Positions 1-8,305 of a stretch of 64,000 bases of DNA are shown in pieces (position 1 is the stretch's first letter; the number at the start of each line of letters is the position of its first letter). This stretch comes from Anaerorudis cellulosivorans (GTDB lineage Bacteria; Bacteroidota; Bacteroidia; Bacteroidales; Dysgonomonadaceae). Made by a program: the position numbers and the translations under genes. A model generated the notes under the pieces. That model saw only the letters and a list, made by a program, of their open reading frames with translations, was not told the DNA's origin and ran no database searches. The stretch spans positions 59,236-123,235 of the forward strand of contig NZ_JAPCWE010000009.1 of NCBI RefSeq assembly GCF_025943985.1. The letters run 5' to 3'.

Positions 1-2
1 AG

Positions 3-2009
3 GTCATGGACGAAACAAACAATCCATTGATTCTTGAAGTACCATTCCACGATAAGATTGTGTATTGTAATGTTTGGAAAGTAGCCATAGGGCGCATCAA
101 TCTCTATCTTATGGATACCGATATCGACTTAAATGACGAATTCTATCGGTCAATTACGTATCAGCTTTATGGTGGGGATTGGGAAAACCGGATGAAACAG
201 GAATATCTGTTGGGTGTTGGCGGTATATTGTTGCTGAAGAGATTAGGGATAAAAAAAGAGGTGTATCATTTAAATGAAGGTCATGCGGCTCTTATTAATG
301 CACAACGGTTGTGCGATTTTGTAAAAGACGAAAAACTTTCGTTCAATGAGGCATTGGAAATGGTTCGTGCTTCATCGCTGTATACCGTTCATACTCCTGT
401 GCCTGCCGGACACGATTATTTTGATGAACCGCTTATTGCTAAATATATGGGTAAGCTGGTAGAGGAAATTGGCATTCCATGGCAACAATTTATGGATTTG
501 GGTCGTGAAAACCCCGGGAGTCACGAAAAATTCTCCATGAGCGTATTCGCATTAAACACTACTCAAGAGTCAAACGGCGTGAGCGAATTGCACGAAAAAG
601 TTTCCCGTGAAATGTTTCAGCCGGTATGGAAAGGATATTTTCCCGAAGAATTGCATGTAGGACATGTTACCAACGGCGTGCATTTGCCCACATGGTCCAC
701 CGCTTCAATGAAAGCATTTTATGAGAAACATTTTGATCCGACTTTTTATGACGATGAATCGAATCTGAATATTTGGGAAAAAATATATGATGTAAGCGAC
801 GATGAACTTTGGGAATTACGCATGCATCTGAAAAGAAAACTCATCGAGCATATTCGTACAGAGTTTCAACACGGCTGGTTGAAAAATCAGGCAACTCCAT
901 CCCGTATCGTATCTATTCTCGAACAACTTAATCCCAATGCATTATTGATAGGATTCGCAAGGCGCTTTGCCACTTATAAACGAGCTTATCTGCTTTTTAC
1001 CGATTTGGACAGGTTGTCGAAGATTGTGAACGATCCGAAGCGTCCCGTTCAATTTATTTTTGCAGGGAAAGCTCATCCGGCCGATGGTGCGGGACAAGCG
1101 CTGATCAAGCATATTGTTGAAATATCGCGTCGACCCGAATTTTTGGGGAAGATTATTTTTCTCGAAAATTATGATATGCGATTGGCAAAACGACTCATCG
1201 CAGGTGTGGATTTGTGGTTGAATACCCCTATTCGTTTGCAGGAAGCTTCGGGTACTTCGGGACAGAAAGCCACCATAAATGGTGTACTCAACTTATCGGT
1301 AATGGATGGTTGGTGGTACGAGGGTTATAGAGAAGGTGCAGGATGGGCTGTTCCGGCAGAAAAAGTTTACGAAAATCAAACATTCCAAGACGAATTGGAT
1401 GCTTTCACCATTTATTCCATGCTCGAAAATGAGATTATCCCCTTGTATTATTCCTATAACAGCAATGGGTATTCTCACGAGTGGGTTCAATATATTAAAA
1501 AATCCATTGCCCAAATTGCTCCGCGTTTCACCACCAAACGTATGTTGGATGAATATTACGACAAGTTTTATTTCAAGTTGGCTAATCGTTCTAAAGAATT
1601 ACGTGTCAACGACTATGCGAAAGCAAAAGAAATTGTTGCATGGAAGGAAAATATGGCATCCAATTGGGATGAAATAGAGGTAGTAAAACTTGATTTTAAT
1701 CCAAATCAATATTTGGATATCAGGGATAACAAAAATATTGTCTATGGAGAAGTGGTGATCGACAAGAAGAATATGATTGGCGATTTGGGAGTAGAATGTG
1801 TAATGGTTGATTTTGATCCTATTCGGAATAAAGCTGAGTTTATCGAAAAATATGAATTCGAATTAGTTAAAACCGAAGGTTCTCTTCTGTATTTTCAGAC
1901 AAAGGAAGCATTGAATAATCCCGGTACACATCAATATGCGTTACGCATATTTCCAAAAAATCCCGACTTGCCTCATCGTATGGATTTTGCTTATGTCCGT
2001 TGGATTTAA
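3..2009 (+). CDS. glgP: Alpha-glucan (glycogen) phosphorylase, 5' end cut off by the window
   Basis: Releases glucose-1-phosphate from glycogen or other alpha-1,4-glucans in the cytoplasm (GT35 family). The frame is open to the left edge, so the ATG at 6 is probably internal; about 668 codons are visible against roughly 850 in bacterial relatives, so the N-terminal part is missing. The pyridoxal-phosphate site motif EASGTSGQK is at about residues 413-421 counted from that ATG, with Lys421 the expected cofactor lysine, followed by the conserved LNLSVMDGWW. NEGHAAL near residue 90 and RFATYKRA are also typical of the bacterial and archaeal-type branch of the family. A strong terminator follows at 2064-2108. 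The branching enzyme gene glgB lies at 59-61 kb on the other strand, so glycogen genes are present but not in one operon. Confidence 0.93.
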   Translation, partial: VMDETNNPLILEVPFHDKIVYCNVWKVAIGRINLYLMDTDIDLNDEFYRSITYQLYGGDWENRMKQEYLLGVGGILLLKRLGIKKEVYHLNEGHAALINAQRLCDFVKDEKLSFNEALEMVRASSLYTVHTPVPAGHDYFDEPLIAKYMGKLVEEIGIPWQQFMDLGRENPGSHEKFSMSVFALNTTQESNGVSELHEKVSREMFQPVWKGYFPEELHVGHVTNGVHLPTWSTASMKAFYEKHFDPTFYDDESNLNIWEKIYDVSDDELWELRMHLKRKLIEHIRTEFQHGWLKNQATPSRIVSILEQLNPNALLIGFARRFATYKRAYLLFTDLDRLSKIVNDPKRPVQFIFAGKAHPADGAGQALIKHIVEISRRPEFLGKIIFLENYDMRLAKRLIAGVDLWLNTPIRLQEASGTSGQKATINGVLNLSVMDGWWYEGYREGAGWAVPAEKVYENQTFQDELDAFTIYSMLENEIIPLYYSYNSNGYSHEWVQYIKKSIAQIAPRFTTKRMLDEYYDKFYFKLANRSKELRVNDYAKAKEIVAWKENMASNWDEIEVVKLDFNPNQYLDIRDNKNIVYGEVVIDKKNMIGDLGVECVMVDFDPIRNKAEFIEKYEFELVKTEGSLLYFQTKEALNNPGTHQYALRIFPKNPDLPHRMDFAYVRWI

Positions 2010-2063
2010 GCGATACCTCTATTTGGAACCTTCATTAGTTTAGCGAATAGTCGAAGTAATGTA

Positions 2064-2108
2064 ATATACACTCCGTAAATCAGTCGATTTTCGGAGTGTA
2101 TATTTTTT
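2064..2108 (+). terminator. Rho-independent terminator after glgP
   Basis: A 12-bp perfect stem (ATATACACTCCG at 2064-2075, complement at 2092-2103) is extended inward past one T-T mismatch by a 5-bp stem (AAATC 2077-2081, GATTT 2086-2090) with a 4-base loop. A run of T follows at 2103-2108. It separates glgP from the next operon. Confidence 0.9.
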
Positions 2109-2116
2109 AAATTGTG

Positions 2117-2124
2117 TACTTTTG
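2117..2124 (+). promoter_or_regulatory. -7 promoter box (TACTTTTG) for the DUF5063 operon
   Basis: This is an exact match to the Bacteroidota -7 consensus TAnnTTTG, placed just after the glgP terminator and 45 bases before the next start codon. No clear -33 TTTG is seen at the usual distance. Confidence 0.7.
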
Positions 2125-2168
2125 CATAACCAATTATCTTTATATAGGTAGAAATTGAAAATCGAAAA

Positions 2169-2750
2169 ATGGCTGAAAACGAAAACGAAAAAATCATTTA
2201 TTCTCCCGCAGTTATTGAATTTGTAACGGTTTGTGTGGAGTTTTGTGCATTCCTCGAAAAAGATGAGGTAAAAAGTCGTAACGAATGGTTAGGTAAGATA
2301 ATACGAATTTTGCCTTTACTGTATCTGAAAGCGACACTTCTTCCGGAAACGGTTCAACTCAATGATGAGCCATTGGAAACTTTTGTAAATGAAGAAGATT
2401 ATGCGCGAATTGAAACAAAAGTGGTTTCCATTATGGGTGAAGACGATATTTATTTGGATGTTTTTGTAGAAGACATGAAATACAGTGATATGCCTGTGTC
2501 TGCCTCTATTTCAGAAGATATCGCCGATATTTATCAGGATATACGAAACTTTGTTTCTGTGTATCAATATCATCTTACGGCTCAGATGAATGATGCGCTC
2601 AGTCGCTGTGTGGAAAATTTTAGAACATATTGGGGACAAAAGTTGGTAAACGTCATGCGCTCTCTTCATGCGTTGTATTATTTCGATGATCATTTGTTTG
2701 AAAAAGAAAGCGGAGATGAAGATTTAAATTTGGATGGCTTGTGGGATTAA
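2169..2750 (+). CDS. DUF5063 domain protein
   Basis: Predicted cytoplasmic, acidic, mostly alpha-helical 193-residue protein of the DUF5063 family; no function is known to me. There is no signal peptide or membrane segment. The C-terminus is strongly acidic (GDEDLNLDG). It is the first gene of a three-gene run: its end overlaps the start of the exonuclease gene by 10 bases, and that gene overlaps the rRNA methyltransferase gene by 11 bases, so the three are probably translated together. The partners are both RNA-directed, which suggests a role linked to RNA processing, but this is inference. The start ATG at 2169 follows a -7 box at 2117-2124. Confidence 0.82.
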   Translation: MAENENEKIIYSPAVIEFVTVCVEFCAFLEKDEVKSRNEWLGKIIRILPLLYLKATLLPETVQLNDEPLETFVNEEDYARIETKVVSIMGEDDIYLDVFVEDMKYSDMPVSASISEDIADIYQDIRNFVSVYQYHLTAQMNDALSRCVENFRTYWGQKLVNVMRSLHALYYFDDHLFEKESGDEDLNLDGLWD

Positions 2751-3325
2751 CAATAACAAAAGAAGAAATAGCAAAACTTCCCAAGGAAACGTTTAACGGG
2801 AAAATCGAAGTGATTGACGATATCAATAAAGTACCTGATGCGGTAAATTATCTCCTCTCAAAACAAATACTCGGCTTCGATACCGAAACCAAACCTTCAT
2901 TCAAACGTGGGCGGTTGCATAAAGTCGCTCTTTTGCAACTTTCGAGCGAAGACACGTGTTTTTTGTTTCGACTGAATCGTATCGGTTATCCCGATTTGTT
3001 GGATGAAATTATTTGCAATCCCGACATAAAAAAAATTGGTCTTTCGCTCAAAGACGATTTTGCTGCAATTCGTCGTCGCTCCGATAAAAAACCACAAAAT
3101 TTTGTTGAACTGCAATCTTTTGTTGATGATTACGGTATCGAAGAGAATAGTCTACAAAAGATATATGCCATTCTTTTTGGAAAGAGAATAGCCAAAAGTC
3201 AGCGTGTATCCAATTGGGAAGCCAACGAGCTTAGCGAGGCTCAAAAATCGTATGCAGCACTCGATGCATGGGCATGTCTTCGCATTTACAATCATTTAAT
3301 ACAGGAAGGTCATAATGAAAAATAG
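2741..3325 (+). CDS. 3'-5' exonuclease, DEDDy type (RNase D-like)
   Basis: Single-domain ribonuclease D/WRN-type exonuclease of 194 residues. All DEDDy motifs are visible: FDTET gives Asp47 and Glu49 (Exo I), KDDF gives Asp105 or Asp106 (Exo II), and YAALD gives Tyr171 and Asp175 (Exo III). It lacks the HRDC domains of full RNase D, so it is a short stand-alone exonuclease acting on RNA or possibly DNA 3' ends. Its start lies inside the last codons of the DUF5063 gene (10-base overlap) and its end overlaps the methyltransferase gene, indicating translational coupling. Confidence 0.9.
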   Translation: MGLTITKEEIAKLPKETFNGKIEVIDDINKVPDAVNYLLSKQILGFDTETKPSFKRGRLHKVALLQLSSEDTCFLFRLNRIGYPDLLDEIICNPDIKKIGLSLKDDFAAIRRRSDKKPQNFVELQSFVDDYGIEENSLQKIYAILFGKRIAKSQRVSNWEANELSEAQKSYAALDAWACLRIYNHLIQEGHNEK

Positions 3326-4508
3326 GGGGGAAATTATACTGAAGCCCAAAAAAGATGAATCACTGTACCGCTTTCATCCTTGGATATTTTCGGGAGCCAT
3401 AGCTTCTACATCCGAAGGGTTGCAAGAAGGTGAGGTGGTGAAAGTTTTAGCTGCTGACCGAACTTTTCTCGGTATAGGTCATTATCAGGAGGGAAGTATT
3501 TCAATACGTATTTTATCGTTTGAGGATGAACCCATCGATCGGAATTTTTATATCAAACGTCTTTCCGATGCTTACCATTTACGGCAAAAAGCAGGGTTGA
3601 TTCGTCCCGATAATACCATTTATCGTTTGGTGCATGGCGAGGGCGACAATTTGCCCGGTCTTATTATCGATATTTATGACAAAACGGCTGTTATACAAGC
3701 ACATTCGGTTGGTATGCATAAAGATCGTCTTCTGATTGTGGAAGCGTTGCAGGAAGTTGTTTCTTCGCAAACCGTAGTGCATATTTTTTATAAATCTGAA
3801 GCCACGTTATCATACACCGGCGATCCCGAATTTCAGAATGAATATCTTGTGGGAGGAGAAAATGTAAATCCGATTGCCGTTGAGAATGGATTAAAATTTC
3901 ATATCGATTGGTTGCGAGGCCAAAAAACAGGTTTTTTCATCGATCAACGAGAAAACCGAAGATTGTTGGAAAACTATGCAAGAGACCGCCGTGTTCTCAA
4001 CATGTTTTGTTATACGGGTGGTTTTTCGGCATATGCTTTGCGTGGCGGTGCACAACAAGTGGATTCGGTTGACAGTTCGGCTAAAGCTGTAATGTTGACA
4101 AATGAAAATATCAAATTGAATTTTGCCGATGATACTCGGCATGCTTCGTATTCGGAAGATGCTTTTAAGTTCTTGAAAAAAATAGAGAAGGATGCCTATG
4201 ATCTTATCATTCTCGATCCCCCTGCATTTGCCAAACATCGTGGAGCAATAAAAAATGCATTACAGGGATACCGAAAGCTAAACCTTGCGGCATTCGAAAA
4301 AATTGCTCCGGGAGGTATAATTTTTACTTTTTCCTGTTCTCAAGCCATTAGCAGGGAACAATTTCGACTTGCCGTCTTTAGTGCAGCAGCACTATCACGC
4401 AGAAGTGTTCGTATTTTGCATCAACTTGACCAACCGGCCGATCACCCTGTTAATATGTATCATCCCGAAGGAGAATATTTAAAAGGATTGGTATTGTATG
4501 TGGTTTGA
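3315..4508 (+). CDS. rlmI: Class I rRNA methyltransferase, RlmI-like (PUA + SAM domain)
   Basis: SAM-dependent RNA 5-methylcytosine methyltransferase of the RlmI/RlmK-like family; in E. coli RlmI modifies C1962 of 23S rRNA. An N-terminal PUA domain covers roughly residues 5-75. The SAM-binding motif LNMFCYTGGFS is at 228-238, DPPAF at 301-305, and FSCSQ supplies Cys341, the likely catalytic cysteine. Length (397) matches the family. It is the last gene of the overlapping trio with DUF5063 and the exonuclease. The exact target base is inferred from family only. Confidence 0.9.
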   Translation: MKNRGEIILKPKKDESLYRFHPWIFSGAIASTSEGLQEGEVVKVLAADRTFLGIGHYQEGSISIRILSFEDEPIDRNFYIKRLSDAYHLRQKAGLIRPDNTIYRLVHGEGDNLPGLIIDIYDKTAVIQAHSVGMHKDRLLIVEALQEVVSSQTVVHIFYKSEATLSYTGDPEFQNEYLVGGENVNPIAVENGLKFHIDWLRGQKTGFFIDQRENRRLLENYARDRRVLNMFCYTGGFSAYALRGGAQQVDSVDSSAKAVMLTNENIKLNFADDTRHASYSEDAFKFLKKIEKDAYDLIILDPPAFAKHRGAIKNALQGYRKLNLAAFEKIAPGGIIFTFSCSQAISREQFRLAVFSAAALSRRSVRILHQLDQPADHPVNMYHPEGEYLKGLVLYVV

Positions 4509-4615
4509 TTGTTAAAATCGTTAGAAATATGCTTTTAAAGACTTCTTTGGTGTTAAACAAAATTAAATGTTGGGCTTTTATGGCGAGGAATGATGTTCTA
4601 TAACATAAAAAGGGC

Positions 4616-4623
4616 TATATTTG
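4616..4623 (+). promoter_or_regulatory. -7 promoter box (TATATTTG) in the gap after rlmI
   Basis: Exact match to TAnnTTTG inside a 318-base gap (4509-4826). The next strong signal downstream is a hairpin terminator at 4670-4698 rather than a start codon, so the box would drive a transcript of about 70 bases. Confidence 0.5.
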
Positions 4624-4628
4624 CATCG

Positions 4629-4698
4629 TGTTTTTCATGGTATTAGATTTAAGGTTAACAATGAAGATTGGTTGTCGTGAGACAACCTTTTCTTTTTT
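4629..4698 (+). ncRNA. Candidate small RNA, about 70 nt
   Basis: Bounded by the -7 box at 4616-4623 and an intrinsic terminator: stem GGTTGTC (4670-4676), loop GTGA, stem GACAACC (4681-4687), then a T-rich tract TTTTCTTTTTT. No convincing coding frame lies within it; a 26-codon frame from the ATG at 4637 runs through the terminator and is not family-like. I do not recognise the RNA. It could instead be the end of the rlmI transcript, in which case only the terminator is real. Confidence 0.35.
4670..4698 (+). terminator. Rho-independent terminator
   Basis: Perfect 7-bp stem GGTTGTC/GACAACC with a GTGA tetraloop (4670-4687) followed by TTTTCTTTTTT. It ends either the rlmI operon or the short transcript that may start near 4629. 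Confidence 0.8.
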
Positions 4699-4771
4699 AT
4701 ATCCTCTCCCTTTATAGTATCACTCCCTTTTCCCGATATTTGCAGACCGATCATTTTTGCAAATTATCATT

Positions 4772-4803
4772 ATTTGTGCTACATTCTCATCCGATTTGTG
4801 CTA
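4772..4803 (+). repeat. Direct repeat ATTTGTGCTA x2 overlapping the GSCFA promoter
   Basis: Two identical 10-base copies at 4772-4781 and 4794-4803 are 22 bases apart (two helical turns); the second runs into the -7 box at 4802-4809. The spacing would place both on one DNA face, as for a bound regulator. Confidence 0.5.
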
Positions 4804-4809
4804 TTTTTG
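4802..4809 (+). promoter_or_regulatory. -7 promoter box (TATTTTTG) for GSCFA-murF/alr
   Basis: Exact TAnnTTTG match 17 bases before the GSCFA start at 4827, implying a leader of only about a dozen bases. Confidence 0.65.
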
Positions 4810-4826
4810 TATAAAAAATAAATGCG

Positions 4827-5819
4827 ATGGAATTTCGGACATACATTCCCATTTCAAAATCGGATATCGATATTCATCATTCTACAAAAATGATGCTTTT
4901 CGGTTCGTGCTTTTCTGAAAATATGGGAAGGATGTTGTCCGAAAATAAATTCGATGTAGATGTAAATCCATTTGGCATTTTATACAATCCTTTATCTATT
5001 TCTTCAGCGATGCAACGATTGTTGCAAAACCGCACTTTTTCTGAAACTGATCTTGTTTTTCGCGATGGATTGTATCACAGCTTCCTGCATCACGGGTCAT
5101 TTTCTCATCCGGATAAGGATCGTTGTCTGGAAAGTATTCGCAGTCGTTTTTCAGCCGCTGCATCCCGTATAAGACAAACCGATGTTTTTTTGATTACTTT
5201 TGGCACAGCATATGTTTATCGATTGCGTGAAACGGGAGAGATCGTAGGAAATTGTCACAAATATCCGGCGGAGAGGTTTGATCGGTTTCGTTTAACGGTT
5301 GACGATATCGTTGGCGAATGGTCTGAACTTATTTCTTATTTATGCAAAATCAATTCCTCGGTGAGAATCTTATTTACGGTTAGCCCCATACGTCATTGGA
5401 ATGATGGGGCGCATGAAAATCAAGTAAGCAAATCTATTTTGCATGTGGCAATCGACAAATTAATGGAGCTGTGTGGGGATAATCTGCATTATTTTCCTGC
5501 TTACGAAATTGTGATGGATGAGCTTCGCGATTATCGGTTTTATTCCGATGATATGTTTCATCCTTCCGAAATAACTATTCGTTATTTGTGGGAGCGCTTT
5601 AGAGAAACGTTTTTTTCGCCTGTAACCGAAAAAATCATATCCGAATGGCAACCCATCCATCGGGCACTCAACCATAAATCGTTGAATCCCGAAACCGAAG
5701 AATATCGCAATTTCCTTATGCAGACATTAGCAAAACTTGTGCAGTTCAAGGAAAAATATCCGTTTATATCTTGTGAAAAAGAGACAGAATCACTTTCAAC
5801 TTTACTCAATCTCGTATAA
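4827..5819 (+). CDS. GSCFA domain protein (SGNH-hydrolase-like)
   Basis: Member of the GSCFA family (330 residues, usual length). The name-giving block reads FGSCFSENMG at residues 25-34, and DDMFHPS at 241-247 resembles the Asp-x-x-His block of SGNH/GDSL hydrolases, so the protein is probably an esterase or acyl-hydrolase-fold enzyme using Ser27 or Cys28; this is inference from motifs. No signal peptide is visible, so it should be cytoplasmic. It lies 8 bases upstream of the MurF-alanine racemase fusion gene with no promoter between, so a link to cell-wall precursor metabolism is likely. The substrate is unknown. Confidence 0.87.
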   Translation: MEFRTYIPISKSDIDIHHSTKMMLFGSCFSENMGRMLSENKFDVDVNPFGILYNPLSISSAMQRLLQNRTFSETDLVFRDGLYHSFLHHGSFSHPDKDRCLESIRSRFSAAASRIRQTDVFLITFGTAYVYRLRETGEIVGNCHKYPAERFDRFRLTVDDIVGEWSELISYLCKINSSVRILFTVSPIRHWNDGAHENQVSKSILHVAIDKLMELCGDNLHYFPAYEIVMDELRDYRFYSDDMFHPSEITIRYLWERFRETFFSPVTEKIISEWQPIHRALNHKSLNPETEEYRNFLMQTLAKLVQFKEKYPFISCEKETESLSTLLNLV

Positions 5820-5827
5820 TTGGTGCT

Positions 5828-8296
5828 ATGACTTATAAAATTTCGAAAATTGCATCCATTTTGGGTGTGAAAAATGTAAATTTAATCGAATCGGAAATCT
5901 CTACCTTATTGATCGATAGCAGAAGGCTTTCCGGTTCGCCGTCTCATACGTTATTTTTTGCATTGGAAACAAAAAACAACGACGGGCATGCGTTTATTAA
6001 GGAGCTTTATTCTGCAGGGGTACGCAATTTTGTTGTAAGTAAGCGTTTACCGGAATGGGAGAATCTTCCCGGAAGCAATTTTTTGCATGTAAAAAATACG
6101 TTGCGCGCTTTGCAAAAATTAGCCGCTTATCACCGAAGCCGATTCGATATTCCGGTCATCGGAATTACAGGGAGTAACGGGAAAACTATTGTAAAAGAAT
6201 GGCTTTACCGACTTTTGCAAGACAATTTCAATATTGTTCGTTCTCCTCGGAGTTACAATTCGCAAGTCGGTGTTCCTTTATCGGTTTGGGAGCTCGATGA
6301 TACCACTGAGCTCGGTATTTTTGAAGCGGGTATTTCCATGCCCGACGAGATGGGATATTTAGAACCGATTATTCGTCCCACAATCGGCATCCTGACAAAA
6401 ATAGGGGAAGCCCATCAGGAGAATTTTACCTCTCTGCAGCAGAAATGTATGGAGAAAATGACATTGTTTGTTAATTGCAACGTGGTTATCTATGATGAAG
6501 ATAACGATTTAATCAGTCGGTGTGCCGATATGATGTTGCTTTCGCAAAAAGCTTTTTCATGGTCGCGAAAACGTAGCGATGCACCATTGTATATCTCAAA
6601 AATTGAGATACACGAAAAAAAGACGACCATTCATTATTCTTTTCTTCGTTTTGAGCATTCGGTGGATATTCCTTTTATCGATGACGCTTCCATCGAAAAT
6701 GCCATACACTGCCTTGCGGTATTGCTTTTTTTGGGTATTCATCCGGAAGAAATTTCCAAACGAATGATGATGTTGGAACCTGTGGCTATGCGTTTGGATG
6801 TGCGTCAAGGAAAAAACAATTGTATCATTATCAATGATACCTATAATTCGGATGTTAATTCGATCAAAATTGCACTCGACTTTCAAAATCAGCGCAAGAT
6901 GGATCGTCCCATGAAAAAGACGGTGATTTTGTCTGATATTCTTCAAACAGGAATCATGCCGAAGTCGCTGTACAAAAGGGTTGCCGAAATGGTAGAACAG
7001 AGCGGTGTCGATAAATTGATCGGTATCGGACACGATATTTCGGACAATGCGAGCGCTTTCAAAATGGAAAAACAATTTTTCCCTTCGACAGAAGCATTTA
7101 TTAAATCGGGAATTTGGAGAAACTTCGACAACGAACTTATTTTGGTAAAAGGTGCTCGTGAATATCATTTTGAGCAAATTACGGCTTTGATTGAAGAACG
7201 TATTCATGAAACGGTAATGGAAGTAGATTTGGATGCAGTAGTACACAATTTCAACTTTTATAAATCGAAGCTGTCTCCCGGTGTGAAAATGATATGTATG
7301 GTTAAGGCCAACGGCTATGGGGCAGGGGCTGTGGAGATAGCAAAAACGCTTCAGTATCATCGTTGCGATTATCTGGCAGTTGCTGTTACCGAAGAAGGAT
7401 TAGCGCTACGTTCTTCAGGCATTTCGTTACCCATTATTATTTTAAATCCTGAAGTAAACGGTTTTGAAGAATTATTCTCGAATGATTTGGAACCGGAAGT
7501 TTACAATTTTAGAATACTTGAAGCTTTTATCAAAGAGGCAGAAAGTCGGGGAATTACCCATTACCCCATCCATATTAAGATTGATACCGGAATGCATCGA
7601 TTGGGCTTCTTGCCGGAAGAGATTCCGCAATTGCTCGGAGTATTGCAATCGCAAAAGGGTTTGCATGTGAAGTCGGTATTCTCTCATTTGGCTGCGAGTG
7701 AAAGTTGGATTTTTGATGAGTTCACGAATAGTCAAGTGGAGACGTTAAAGCTAGCCTCCGAAGAAATTGAAAAAGGGTTGGGATATTCCGTTTATAAACA
7801 TATTTTGAATTCGGCCGGAATAGAACGTTTTCCCGATGCTCAGTGGGATATGGTAAGGTTGGGCATTGGACTTTACGGGGTGAGTGCAAGCGGATTGAAG
7901 GGGTTGAGAAACGTATGTACGTTGAAAACCACTATTTTGCAGATTAAAAACATTCCGGGGCATGAAACCGTAGGATACGGCAGAAAAGAAGAGCTCAATT
8001 GCGATGCCCGCATTGCGACTATCCGCATCGGATATGCTGACGGCCTCGATCGGAAATTCGGCAACAGAAATGGCAAAGTACTTATTAACGGCAAGTTTGC
8101 CCCCATTGTGGGTAACGTTTGTATGGATCTTTGTATGATCGATGTCACCGAGATTGAAGCAAACGAAGGAGATACGGTTGTTGTGTTTGGTGAAACTCCA
8201 TCGGTTATTGATCTGGCAGAAAGCATCGGCACAATACCTTATGAGATTCTCACTTCCGTATCTCCTCGCGTCAAACGTATTTATATAAAAGAATGA
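5828..8296 (+). CDS. murF-alr: Bifunctional MurF ligase / alanine racemase
   Basis: Fusion of two peptidoglycan precursor enzymes in one 822-residue cytoplasmic protein. Residues 1 to about 455 are MurF, which adds D-Ala-D-Ala to UDP-MurNAc-tripeptide; the ATP-binding loop GITGSNGKT is at 112-120. Residues from about 458 on are alanine racemase: MVKANGYGAG carries the pyridoxal-phosphate lysine, IKIDTGMHRLGF and GYADGLDR follow, and the C-terminal SPRVKRIY is typical. Racemase makes the D-Ala that, after ligation to the dipeptide, MurF uses. This fusion is common in Bacteroidota. The gene ends 9 bases from the convergent M16 peptidase gene. Confidence 0.96.
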   Translation: MTYKISKIASILGVKNVNLIESEISTLLIDSRRLSGSPSHTLFFALETKNNDGHAFIKELYSAGVRNFVVSKRLPEWENLPGSNFLHVKNTLRALQKLAAYHRSRFDIPVIGITGSNGKTIVKEWLYRLLQDNFNIVRSPRSYNSQVGVPLSVWELDDTTELGIFEAGISMPDEMGYLEPIIRPTIGILTKIGEAHQENFTSLQQKCMEKMTLFVNCNVVIYDEDNDLISRCADMMLLSQKAFSWSRKRSDAPLYISKIEIHEKKTTIHYSFLRFEHSVDIPFIDDASIENAIHCLAVLLFLGIHPEEISKRMMMLEPVAMRLDVRQGKNNCIIINDTYNSDVNSIKIALDFQNQRKMDRPMKKTVILSDILQTGIMPKSLYKRVAEMVEQSGVDKLIGIGHDISDNASAFKMEKQFFPSTEAFIKSGIWRNFDNELILVKGAREYHFEQITALIEERIHETVMEVDLDAVVHNFNFYKSKLSPGVKMICMVKANGYGAGAVEIAKTLQYHRCDYLAVAVTEEGLALRSSGISLPIIILNPEVNGFEELFSNDLEPEVYNFRILEAFIKEAESRGITHYPIHIKIDTGMHRLGFLPEEIPQLLGVLQSQKGLHVKSVFSHLAASESWIFDEFTNSQVETLKLASEEIEKGLGYSVYKHILNSAGIERFPDAQWDMVRLGIGLYGVSASGLKGLRNVCTLKTTILQIKNIPGHETVGYGRKEELNCDARIATIRIGYADGLDRKFGNRNGKVLINGKFAPIVGNVCMDLCMIDVTEIEANEGDTVVVFGETPSVIDLAESIGTIPYEILTSVSPRVKRIYIKE

Positions 8297-8305
8297 AACC
8301 GCTTT

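Noticed and set aside
4637..4717. 26-codon frame in the rlmI-GSCFA gap
   Set aside because: It runs through the terminator hairpin and has no family-like sequence.
6596..7360. 254-codon frame antisense to murF-alr
   Set aside because: Lies fully inside a clear gene and is His/Phe-rich as expected of an antisense shadow.
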